DNA of 64,000 nucleotides from Thioclava arctica (GTDB lineage: Bacteria > Pseudomonadota > Alphaproteobacteria > Rhodobacterales > Rhodobacteraceae). Below the pieces are notes generated by a model that was not told the DNA's origin, searched no databases, and was given only the letters and a program-made list of their open reading frames with translations. The translations under genes and the position numbers were made by a program. Positions 35,032 through 42,990 of this stretch are shown piece by piece; position 1 is the stretch's first letter; every line of letters starts with the position of its first letter. The DNA is taken from the NCBI RefSeq assembly GCF_040892615.1, contig NZ_JBFRYC010000009.1, positions 1 through 64,000 of the forward strand, read 5' to 3'.

Positions 35032-35742
35032 ATGATTACCCTGAACGCGGTTACCAAACTGTATAATGAGGGCCGCCCCAATGAATTCGCGGCCCTGCAA
35101 GAGATCAATCTGACGCTGGCGCGCGGCGCGATGAGCGTGCTGCGCGGGCCTTCGGGGTCGGGCAAGACCACGCTTTTGTCGATCCTCGCCTGTATGGCGC
35201 GCCCGACCTCGGGGCGGGTCAGCATCGATGGCGAGCTGGTGTCGGGGCTGCCCGAACGCTTTTTGACCGAGCTGCGGCGCACCACATTCGGCTTTGTGTT
35301 TCAACGCTTTAACCTTGTGCGCGGATTGACGGCGCTGGAAAACGTGATGCTGCCCACGGTGCCGCTTGGTGCGGATTACGCTCAGACGCGCTACAAGGCG
35401 ATGGCGCGGCTTGAGGCGCTGGGGCTGGCCGATAAGGCCGCCATGCCGATTGAACACCTGTCGGGCGGTGAGGCGCAGCGCACCGCGATTGCGCGCGCGT
35501 TGATCAACGACCCGCCGATCCTGATTGCTGATGAGCCGACCGCCAATCTCGACACGGCCTTGGCCGAGAAATTTCTCGCCATCCTCGCCGAAGAACGCGC
35601 AGCCGGGCGCACCGTTATTCTCACCAGTCACGACCCGCGCATCTGGGAGGCCGAGGGCGTAGACCGCATCGTCACCCTGCGTGACGGGAGCATCGTTGAG
35701 GGTGAACTGGCTGAGGGCGTTTTGGGTGAGGATGGCGCATGA
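35032..35742 (+). CDS. ABC transporter ATP-binding protein, LolD/MacB type
   Basis: 236 residues: Walker A GPSGSGKTT near residue 39, Q-loop FQRFNL, signature LSGGEAQRTAIARAL, Walker B ILIADEPTANLD and the H-loop LTSHDPRIW. It is the LolD-like ATPase class that works with FtsX-type permeases. The ATG at 35032 follows an AGGAGC ribosome site; an upstream start would overlap the permease more heavily. It overlaps the next gene by four bases. Confidence 0.9.
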   Translation: MITLNAVTKLYNEGRPNEFAALQEINLTLARGAMSVLRGPSGSGKTTLLSILACMARPTSGRVSIDGELVSGLPERFLTELRRTTFGFVFQRFNLVRGLTALENVMLPTVPLGADYAQTRYKAMARLEALGLADKAAMPIEHLSGGEAQRTAIARALINDPPILIADEPTANLDTALAEKFLAILAEERAAGRTVILTSHDPRIWEAEGVDRIVTLRDGSIVEGELAEGVLGEDGA

Positions 35743-36737
35743 TCTTTCAGCCTCCGATCCTTGCGCTGCTGATGGTGGCGGGTCTCGCGGCGCTGGTTGC
35801 GCTCTGGAGTGGGGCCTTCGCGATCCGCGTGCTCGCGCGCTGGGACATGGCCAATATGAGCCGCGCGCAGCTGCGCATGGAACGCATGACCGAGCTGGTC
35901 TCGACCCTGTTTGGCGCGGTGATGCTGGCGGAACTCGCGGCGCTGTTGCTGTTTGTGTTCAACGCCGACCGGATGGCCTCGCTGTTTGTGGGCGCGATGT
36001 GTGCGGTGGGCACGCTGAATGTGAACGCTTACGGCTTTCCCGCGCTTTATCTGAAGATCGGGGTGTTTTTCGCCGCAACGCTCTGGCTGATTTTGGATCA
36101 CGCCGATCGGTTGGGGCGGGATTTTCCGCTGACAAAAGTGAAATACGCAGCCCTTCTGGCGATTGCGCCGCTGATCCTTGCCGATGGCGCGACCGAGCTG
36201 GCCTATTTCCTCAACCTGCATACCGATGTGATCACGTCCTGCTGCACCAAACTGTTCACGCCCAATAATCCGGGGCTGGCCAATCACATGGCTTCGATCG
36301 GTGAGGGCACGGCACTGGTCTGGCTGAGCGTCATCGCGCTGGCGGTGGCGGGCAGCGGGGCCCAAGCGGTGCTGCGCAAGCGAGGCTATTGGATCTATGC
36401 GCTGGCTTCGGGGGCGCTGTTTGTGGCGGGGTTGACTGCGATTGTCGCGACGATTTCGCTCTATATCTATGAAGATCCGAACCACCATTGCCCGTTCTGC
36501 ATCCTCAAGCCGGAATATGGGTATTTCGGCTATGTCCTTTATGTGCCGCTGTTTTTCGCAACAGCGATGGGGCTGGGGGCGGGGCTATTGCAGCCCTTCG
36601 CAAACATCCCAAGCCTCAAGGGCAAATTGCCCGGCCTGATCGCGCGCCAAGTGGTCTGGTCGATGATCGGCTTTGCGCTGTTCGGGCTGGCGGTGATCTG
36701 GGCGATTGCACGCTCGCATCTGATCCTGTTTGGCTAA
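35739..36737 (+). CDS. Polytopic membrane protein with CPFC motif, NosL/ABC operon
   Basis: 332 residues with about eight hydrophobic segments. Two Cys pairs stand out: SCCTKLF in the middle, and HHCPFCILKPEYGYFGY after the sixth or seventh segment. Both are predicted in loops. The HHCPFC motif could bind Cu(I) or do thiol-disulfide exchange, as in VKOR- or DsbB-like membrane proteins, although no full match to those families is visible. It is the last gene of the operon, with an ATGA overlap to the ATPase. I do not recognise the family; a part in metal or thiol transfer to NosL proteins is inferred from position. Confidence 0.75.
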   Translation: MIFQPPILALLMVAGLAALVALWSGAFAIRVLARWDMANMSRAQLRMERMTELVSTLFGAVMLAELAALLLFVFNADRMASLFVGAMCAVGTLNVNAYGFPALYLKIGVFFAATLWLILDHADRLGRDFPLTKVKYAALLAIAPLILADGATELAYFLNLHTDVITSCCTKLFTPNNPGLANHMASIGEGTALVWLSVIALAVAGSGAQAVLRKRGYWIYALASGALFVAGLTAIVATISLYIYEDPNHHCPFCILKPEYGYFGYVLYVPLFFATAMGLGAGLLQPFANIPSLKGKLPGLIARQVVWSMIGFALFGLAVIWAIARSHLILFG

Positions 36738-36740
36738 GGA

Positions 36741-37205
36741 TCAGCGCGCCGGCAGCGGCCCGCCCATATCCAGCCCCGTTGGCATTGCGCCCGCGCGCGC
36801 CGTCTCGATGCGTGCCCAAAGGGCGGGGTCGGCCTCATCTGCGGGCCAAACGCCCGTCAGCGCATAGGCAAAACGCGCCGAATGGCGGGCCTCGCGTTCG
36901 ATCTTGTCAATGAAATCCGCGCCGTGATCTGTGATCAAATCCTCTAGCGGACCCGCAGAAAGCATCACCACCTGCCAGATCGTCTTGCACCCCGCGAGCG
37001 CCTGACGGATGAACGCCCAAAGCACATCCGGATGCTCGCGCAGCTCAAACACGCACAGCACCGACCACGGGAAATATTCGCCCTCGGGTTCATCGCGGTT
37101 ATCGGCCAGCCACAGCGCCACAAGCGCCTCGACCGAATGCACATCTTCGGGCGCATCGGCGGCCTTGCACAGCACGGAAACCAGTTCGAGGGGCAGAGGG
37201 TTCAC
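36741..37205 (-). CDS. DUF6869-type protein downstream of prfC
   Basis: 154 residues starting at a GTG whose GTGA overlaps the prfC stop codon; AAGGAG lies eight bases upstream, within prfC. The protein is acidic and Trp-rich (VALWLADNRDEPEGEYFPW, PDVLWAFIRQAL, AGPLEDLITDHGADFIDKIE). This matches the small DUF6869 family, whose function is unknown. No signal peptide or membrane segment. Its end lies three bases from the convergent CPFC-protein gene. Confidence 0.7.
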   Translation of the reverse strand: MNPLPLELVSVLCKAADAPEDVHSVEALVALWLADNRDEPEGEYFPWSVLCVFELREHPDVLWAFIRQALAGCKTIWQVVMLSAGPLEDLITDHGADFIDKIEREARHSARFAYALTGVWPADEADPALWARIETARAGAMPTGLDMGGPLPAR

Positions 37206-38797
37206 TGCATCATCTCCTTGGTGGCTGACAATGTGACGCCCTCGTAATCCCGCGCCACCCGGTCGATGTCCCATTGCAGACGAGTGAGGAATACCACGTC
37301 TCCATCGTGATCATAACTGATATGCTGCTTGTTGGCATTCACCAGTTTCTCAACCGCCGCCTTGTCGCCCTGCACCCAGCGCGCAGAGGTGAATTGGCTG
37401 GCTTCAAAACGCACGGGGATGCCGTATTCCAACTCGATCCGGCTGGCCAGCACTTCGAATTGCAGCGCGCCGACGACGCCCACGATAAAGCCAGAACCAA
37501 TCGCGGGTTTGAACACCTTGGCCGCGCCTTCCTCGGCGAATTGCATCAGCGCCTTTTCCAGATGCTTGCCCTTCATCGGGTCGGTTGCGCGCACCGATTG
37601 CAGCAATTCGGGCGCGAAGCTGGGAATGCCGGTGAAATGCAGCACCTCGCCCTCGGTCAGCGCGTCGCCAATGCGTAGCTGGCCGTGGTTGGGAATGCCC
37701 ATGATGTCGCCGCCCCAAGCCTCTTCGGCCAGCTCGCGGTCGGCGGCCAGAAACAGAACCGGGTTTGATACGCTCATCGGTTTCTTGGTGCGCACATGGG
37801 TCAGCTTCATGCCCCGCGTGAAATGACCCGAAACGAGGCGCACGAAGGCCACGCGGTCGCGGTGCTTCGGGTCCATATTGGCCTGAACCTTGAAGACAAA
37901 ACCGGTGACTTTGGGTTCTTCGGGGGCAACGTCGCGCTCGGTCGCTTTTTGCACCAGCGGTTCGGGGCCGTATTCGCCAATCCCGTCCATCAATTCCTTG
38001 ACGCCGAAACTGTTGATCGCCGAGCCAAACCAGATCGGCGTCATATGCCCTTCAAGGAAGGACTGACGATCAAACGCGGGCAGCAATTCGCGCGCCATCT
38101 CGACCTCTTCGCGCAGCTTGGCGAGCAGATCGGCGGGCACATGGGTTTCCAGTTTCGGATCATCCAGTCCCGAGATCGCGACACTTTCTGCCACCTTGTT
38201 ACGATCGGCCCGGTCCATGATTTCCAGCCGGTCATGGATCAGATCATAGGCGCCGATAAATTCGCGACCGACTCCGATGGGCCAACTTGCCGGGGCCACG
38301 TCAATCGCGAGGTTTTCTTGAATTTCGTCAATAATTTCGAAGGTATCGCGGCTTTCGCGGTCCATTTTGTTGCAAAAGGTCAAGATCGGCAGGTCGCGCA
38401 ACCGGCAGACCTCGAACAGTTTGCGGGTCTGGGATTCCACGCCTTTGGCCCCGTCGATTACCATGATCGCGGCGTCCACGGCCGTGAGCGTGCGATAGGT
38501 ATCTTCGGAAAAATCGCTGTGACCGGGCGTGTCCACCAGATTGTAGCGGAACTCGCGATACTCAAAGCTCATCGCCGAGGCCGAGACCGAGATCCCGCGA
38601 TCCTGTTCCATCTTCATGAAGTCAGAGCGCGTGCGCCGCGCCTCACCCTTGGCGCGCACTTGGCCGGCCATCTGAATAGCCCCGCCAAACAGCAGGAACT
38701 TTTCAGTTAGCGTCGTCTTGCCGGCATCGGGGTGCGAGATGATCGCAAAGGTCCGGCGGCGGGCGATTTCGGGGGGCAGGGCGGGGCGATTTGTCAT
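37202..38797 (-). CDS. prfC: Peptide chain release factor 3
   Basis: 531 residues; the GTPase that recycles RF1/RF2 from the ribosome after termination. G motifs are SHPDAGKTT (G1, about 20-28), DTPGHSDFSED (G3), and NKMDRESRD (G4). The RF3-specific C-terminal domains follow, with GVVGALQFEVL and GWVQGDKA-like (ARWVQGDKAAV) stretches. The start at 38797 gives the family's usual length of about 529. An upstream ATG would add 59 residues unlike any RF3. A DUF6869 gene is translationally coupled to its end. Confidence 0.95.
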   Translation of the reverse strand: MTNRPALPPEIARRRTFAIISHPDAGKTTLTEKFLLFGGAIQMAGQVRAKGEARRTRSDFMKMEQDRGISVSASAMSFEYREFRYNLVDTPGHSDFSEDTYRTLTAVDAAIMVIDGAKGVESQTRKLFEVCRLRDLPILTFCNKMDRESRDTFEIIDEIQENLAIDVAPASWPIGVGREFIGAYDLIHDRLEIMDRADRNKVAESVAISGLDDPKLETHVPADLLAKLREEVEMARELLPAFDRQSFLEGHMTPIWFGSAINSFGVKELMDGIGEYGPEPLVQKATERDVAPEEPKVTGFVFKVQANMDPKHRDRVAFVRLVSGHFTRGMKLTHVRTKKPMSVSNPVLFLAADRELAEEAWGGDIMGIPNHGQLRIGDALTEGEVLHFTGIPSFAPELLQSVRATDPMKGKHLEKALMQFAEEGAAKVFKPAIGSGFIVGVVGALQFEVLASRIELEYGIPVRFEASQFTSARWVQGDKAAVEKLVNANKQHISYDHDGDVVFLTRLQWDIDRVARDYEGVTLSATKEMMQ

Positions 38798-39065
38798 GGC
38801 CCCGCGTTTATCCTGCCCGCGCGCGCCTTGCAATCGGGCAATGGGGGGGATGGTTTTGCGAGAGAGGCGGTTAAGCCGGGGGGGGAAGTCATGAGCGGTG
38901 GCAATGTGGGACGACGCTCCCCTAGGGAAGGATGCATGAATGACCGCAATAAATGGCAAATCCGGGCAGTTCATTTTGCAGGAGGAGCCGCAATGAAGTG
39001 ACGCGCAAGCGAAGTGATGCTAAAGATTGCTACTAAAGGTTCTGAGCAAATTTTAGGAAATTTGG

Positions 39066-39746
39066 ATGTTTGGCCGTTTCTCAACGCTCGTATTTTGCGG
39101 ATTTATGGCCGGCTTCCCGGTGATCGCGCAACCCCCGCAGACGGTAAAGCTTTCGACGCGAACCTTTTGGCTCGGCAAAGTGCCCAAGACTATGAGCGTA
39201 GACCCGCCCTTCTTCGCGCCGCGGCGGATCAAGTGGATCGAAAAGATCATAGAAGCAGACCCAGTGCTCAAGGACACGGTCATCCATGTCGAGCTTGCTT
39301 TGCGTCCGGCGTCGGAATTTGTGCGCGAGGAACCTCGCGACTATGTCCTCCTTAGAGGAGATCGGCTCAACCCGCATTATTACTTGCCCGGCTACCGAAT
39401 CTTTGGTTCCCCCGCCCCACTCGACGATCCGACACGCCCCCCCAACGGTCTGCAATATATGCCTGAGTTTTCCGCCGCTGGTTTCTTCGCAAGTTGCTAC
39501 CCAGATAACCTGCGCGAAAAGATGAGCCTCTGCGTGGTTTACGCGACTTATCCGCCCGACGATGGTATCCGTCTCAAGGCGCGGCTCTATTTCCCGGAAG
39601 ACCCCGCCACCCGGCCCGGCTATTTCCGTGAAGTCGCCGAACGGATGCGCGATCTGGTCTACTGCCTAGATGTGACTGATGACCTGATCAATGTGCAGAA
39701 AGACCGCCCGACGTTGACTGGATGCCGGCCTGACGTCAACTCGTAG
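39066..39746 (+). CDS. Secreted hypothetical protein
   Basis: 226 residues with a signal peptide (hydrophobic 6-21, cleavage near VIAQ). The mature part is mixed alpha/beta, Pro- and Arg-rich, with four Cys (FASCYPDNL, MSLCVVY, VYCLDVTD, LTGCRPD) that could form disulfides in the periplasm. I recognise no family. It has an AGGAAA ribosome site. Base composition in and before the gene is more AT-rich than the neighbours, and the flanks hold only non-coding DNA, which may point to recent acquisition. Confidence 0.65.
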   Translation: MFGRFSTLVFCGFMAGFPVIAQPPQTVKLSTRTFWLGKVPKTMSVDPPFFAPRRIKWIEKIIEADPVLKDTVIHVELALRPASEFVREEPRDYVLLRGDRLNPHYYLPGYRIFGSPAPLDDPTRPPNGLQYMPEFSAAGFFASCYPDNLREKMSLCVVYATYPPDDGIRLKARLYFPEDPATRPGYFREVAERMRDLVYCLDVTDDLINVQKDRPTLTGCRPDVNS

Positions 39747-39874
39747 GCTCGACAACGCCTCTTTGAAGGGGCGTCGACCCAGGCGATAACCACTCTTGCC
39801 ATTCGCGGCGAAACGAAAATCTTGCACTACGGATTCAAACCCACCCGTCCCCAGCACCAAAACCAATCCCCCCC

Positions 39875-40861
39875 TCACTCCCCGCGCTTGCGGAAAATCT
39901 TGTCGCGACCAAGCTGATCCAGCAGATCGCGCGTGGCCTCGGTGCCAAAATGCGGGCGGTGTTTGAGATCGGGCAGGCGGGCCGAGATTTCGGCGCGCAA
40001 TTCATCGGGCAGAACCGACAGGGTCGCCTCGCTGACCATCAGGCTTTCGGCGGGGATGCCCTCGGCATAGATGATTTCGTGGCGTTCAAAGACCAGCGCG
40101 TAATAATCGACATAGCCGCCCTCGCGCCGCCAGACGTTTTCGTCATCCACCAGATACTTGGCCTGCACCAGCAGTTCCGAGGTCTCGCCCAGCTTTTGCG
40201 CGCCGCGCCGATACAGAAACAGCCTGTGATGGGGCGAGACGACCAGATCGCCCTCATTGCCCAGAATTCCGGCTGAAATCACGACCGGCGCGAACGACCC
40301 CAGCGCGCGCATCCGCGCCTTGGCGACGAGGGCTACGGGCTGCGGGCCGCTGTCGCGCGTGAGCACCCGATCCCCCGCCTTGAGCTGCTCGATGGGTTTT
40401 TGCGCCCCCCCGGCCAACGTGATCATCGTGCCCGTGGTGAAGGCCACGCAGACCAGATCCGCCAGCCGCGCTTCGCCCGGATCGGCCGAGGCCTCAAGCA
40501 GGGTATATTCCTGACGCGGCGCAATTGGCGAAAGCGGCAGCGCGAAATGCGTGTCGCTGGCATCGTGACGGATCAGCAAAATATCGACGCTGTCGCCATC
40601 GGGGGCCATCATCACATGGCGGGCCAGCAGGCTGATCGCATCGCCCGGCGCACCGATCTCGGATCCGGGGGCCACGATCTGCTCGCCCGCAGCGTCCCAG
40701 CCCACGACCAAAAGCCGCGGGGTCGCGTCGCGATCCAGCTGATAGATGTCGCCCGGCTCGCATAGCCCGGCAATGTCGAGCGCATCGCCCTGATTAGCGC
40801 CCGACGTCACCCAAAGATTATGGGCGTCAAAGACATGAACGCTTTGGCTGATGTGCGACAA
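39875..40861 (-). CDS. Hint-domain (hedgehog/intein) protein
   Basis: 328 residues. The N-terminal 135 are an acidic beta-rich domain (LRHxxxG-free, MMAPDGDSVDILLI). A Hint domain follows from about 137: VAFTTGTMITLAGGAQKPIEQLKAGDRVLTRD, ending with VVSPHHRLFLY and LVDDENV. The lead residue of the Hint domain is Cys (LVCVAFTTGT). In alphaproteobacteria such proteins often have self-cleaving potential and sit in secreted or surface proteins; the function is not established. It has no obvious signal peptide. A related protein is encoded at 54555-55664. Confidence 0.82.
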   Translation of the reverse strand: MSHISQSVHVFDAHNLWVTSGANQGDALDIAGLCEPGDIYQLDRDATPRLLVVGWDAAGEQIVAPGSEIGAPGDAISLLARHVMMAPDGDSVDILLIRHDASDTHFALPLSPIAPRQEYTLLEASADPGEARLADLVCVAFTTGTMITLAGGAQKPIEQLKAGDRVLTRDSGPQPVALVAKARMRALGSFAPVVISAGILGNEGDLVVSPHHRLFLYRRGAQKLGETSELLVQAKYLVDDENVWRREGGYVDYYALVFERHEIIYAEGIPAESLMVSEATLSVLPDELRAEISARLPDLKHRPHFGTEATRDLLDQLGRDKIFRKRGE

Positions 40862-41036
40862 GGGGGCCTCCGTTGGGCCGCTCGGGGTGCGGCCTCATGA
40901 CCGATTACTCGCCTGCGCCCCGCCGGGTCAAGCAATTGACGCGCCAGTGGCAATAAGATCAGCCCCTTGCAAGGCGCGCATTGCGCGTTAACTCTGCGCA
41001 AAAGCAGCGAGACTGCGATCATCTTGGGAGAACGCG

Positions 41037-41816
41037 ATGGATTTGGGCATTCGGGGCAAGCGCGCAGTGGTCTGTGCGGGATCAAAAGGTTTGGGACGGG
41101 GCTGCGCCGAGGCGCTGGCCGAGGCAGGGGTCGATTTGGTGCTCAATGCGCGGGGGGCCGAGGCGTTAGAGACCGCCGCCGCCGAGATCGCCGCGAAATA
41201 TGGCGTGAGCGTGACCCCCGTGGCCGCTGATATCACCACGCCCGCGGGGCGCGCCAAGGTTCTGGCGGCAGCGGGCGAGGTCGATATCCTCGTGAGCAAT
41301 GCGGGCGGGCCGCCTCCGGGGCTGTGGAGCGACTGGGATCGTGACGATTTCATCGCCGCGCTCGATGCCAATATGCTGGCCCCCATTGCGATGATGCAGG
41401 CGTTGATGCCAGGGATGATGGCGCGCGGCTGGGGCCGGGTGGTCAATATCACTTCACAATCCGTGCGCGCGCCCATTCCCGCGCTGGGTCTGTCCAATGC
41501 CGCGCGCTCGGGGCTGACGGGGTTTGTGGCGGGCACTGCGCGTCAGGTCGCACCAAAAGGTGTGATCATCAACAACATGCTGCCCGGTATCCACGATACC
41601 GACCGCGCGACGTCTTTGGATGGTGGTGTGTCCAAGGCCCAAGGGATTTCGCCCGAGGCCGCGCGCGCCAAGCGGATCACGACGATCCCGGCGGGGCGCT
41701 ACGGCGATGCCGGGGATTTTGGGGCGATGTGCGCCTTCCTGTGTTCGCAAAAAGCGGGCTTCATCGTGGGCCAAAACATCATGCTGGATGGCGGTCAGAA
41801 CAACATCTCGATCTAG
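41037..41816 (+). CDS. SDR-family protein lacking the classical Tyr-Lys pair
   Basis: 259 residues with a Rossmann fold: the nucleotide motif is AGSKGLGRGCAEAL (about 13-26), NAG is at SNAGGP, and the C terminus GQNIMLDGGQNN is SDR-like. At the usual active site the sequence reads ITSQSVRAPIPALGLSNAARSGLTGF. The Ser region is present, but the catalytic Tyr and Lys of YxxxK are replaced (L/S and R). A recognised SDR branch shares the SNxxRxG form, and its chemistry is unclear. A GGGAGA ribosome site precedes the ATG. Nothing nearby indicates a substrate. Confidence 0.82.
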   Translation: MDLGIRGKRAVVCAGSKGLGRGCAEALAEAGVDLVLNARGAEALETAAAEIAAKYGVSVTPVAADITTPAGRAKVLAAAGEVDILVSNAGGPPPGLWSDWDRDDFIAALDANMLAPIAMMQALMPGMMARGWGRVVNITSQSVRAPIPALGLSNAARSGLTGFVAGTARQVAPKGVIINNMLPGIHDTDRATSLDGGVSKAQGISPEAARAKRITTIPAGRYGDAGDFGAMCAFLCSQKAGFIVGQNIMLDGGQNNISI

Positions 41817-41883
41817 GTGCGCTTGCGCAAGCGGGGCGGCGCTGCTATTTCGATAAATCCTTAGTGATTTTGTAGGATTAGCG

Positions 41884-42972
41884 ATGCCGCCCCCCACGAC
41901 CCCACCCCGCCTTGAAGTGCGTTCGCTGAAGCGCCGCTTTGACGAGCAGGTGGTGGTGGATGACATTTCTTTCGCGATCCCTGAGGGGCAAGTGACCTGC
42001 CTGCTGGGCCCCTCGGGCTGCGGCAAATCCACGACTTTGCGCCTGATCGCCGGGGTGGATATGCAGGACAGCGGCGAGATCTTCGTTAATGGTGCGCTGA
42101 TCAGCGACGCGGTCCGTCACGTCCCTCCCGAACGGCGCGAGATCGGCTTGATGTTTCAGGATTTCGCGCTGTTTCCGCATCTGACGGTGGCGCAGAATGT
42201 CGCCTTTGGGCTGTCTGGGCCAAAGGCCGAAACACGGGCGCGGGTCGATGAATTGCTTGCGCGGGTGCATATGGGACGCCATCGCGACAGCTACCCCCAT
42301 GCGCTGTCCGGGGGCGAGCAACAGCGCGTTGCCTTGGCCCGCGCGCTGGCTCCGCGCCCGCGTATCCTGCTGATGGATGAGCCGTTTTCGGGACTGGATG
42401 AGCGTTTGCGTGACGATATCCGCGACGAGACCTTGGCGCTGCTGAAAGACGAGGGCACAGCGGTGTTGCTGGTCACCCATGAGCCCCATGAGGCGATGCG
42501 CATGGCCGATGAAATCCTGCTGATGCGGGGCGGCAAGATCGTGCAGCGCGGCGCGCCCTATAACCTGTATAACGCGCCGGTGGATCGTCAGGCGGCAGCG
42601 TTCTTTTCCGATATCAACGTCATCGAAAGTCGGGTGCAGGGCGCGTTGGCTTCCACGCCGTTTGGCGATTTCCTTGCGCCGGGGCATCCCGACGGCACGG
42701 GGATCGACATCGTGATCCGCCCGCAGCATCTCAAGATCGATTTCGACCGCGCCGGGCGTGGCCCCAACCCGACGGCGCAAGACGGCACCCCGGCGCGCGC
42801 CACGGTCGAGCGCGCGCGCTATCTGGGGCGCGAAAGCTTGGTCGAGTTTCGCATGGAGACCGGGCAGATCCTGAAAGCCTCGGTCCCCAATGTGTTTCTG
42901 CCCAAGCCCGGCACGGTGATGTGGCTGATGCTGCGCCGCGACCGCTGTTTCGTCTTTCCCGCCAAAGGCTAG
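41884..42972 (+). CDS. ABC transporter ATP-binding protein, Fe3+/FbpC-like
   Basis: 362 residues: Walker A GPSGCGKST (about 41-49), signature LSGGEQQRVALARAL, Walker B ILLMDEPFSGLD, and a C-terminal TOBE regulatory region (about 250-360). It resembles FbpC/FutC or PotA-type ATPases of ferric-ion or polyamine importers. No permease or binding protein lies beside it, so it would need partners encoded elsewhere. An imperfect palindrome, AATCCT-N12-AGGATT (about 41856-41879), precedes the start and covers the ribosome site. Confidence 0.85.
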   Translation: MPPPTTPPRLEVRSLKRRFDEQVVVDDISFAIPEGQVTCLLGPSGCGKSTTLRLIAGVDMQDSGEIFVNGALISDAVRHVPPERREIGLMFQDFALFPHLTVAQNVAFGLSGPKAETRARVDELLARVHMGRHRDSYPHALSGGEQQRVALARALAPRPRILLMDEPFSGLDERLRDDIRDETLALLKDEGTAVLLVTHEPHEAMRMADEILLMRGGKIVQRGAPYNLYNAPVDRQAAAFFSDINVIESRVQGALASTPFGDFLAPGHPDGTGIDIVIRPQHLKIDFDRAGRGPNPTAQDGTPARATVERARYLGRESLVEFRMETGQILKASVPNVFLPKPGTVMWLMLRRDRCFVFPAKG

Positions 42973-42990
42973 GGGCGCGTTACTGCGCCC
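42973..42990. terminator. Short hairpin across convergent 3' ends
   Basis: GGGCGC (42973-42978) pairs with GCGCCC (42985-42990). It spans the space between the ABC ATPase stop and the aminopeptidase stop, and could end both transcripts, although no T-tract is seen. Confidence 0.45.

Noticed and set aside
31713..36737. Calling the NosL operon part of a nitrous oxide reductase cluster
   Set aside because: No nosZ, nosR or nosDFY genes occur in the window, and the permease is FtsX-type, not NosY-type.
39830..39850. tRNA-like TPsiC motif on the minus strand (GGTTTGAATCC)
   Set aside because: No matching T-stem, anticodon arm or acceptor stem could be drawn around it.
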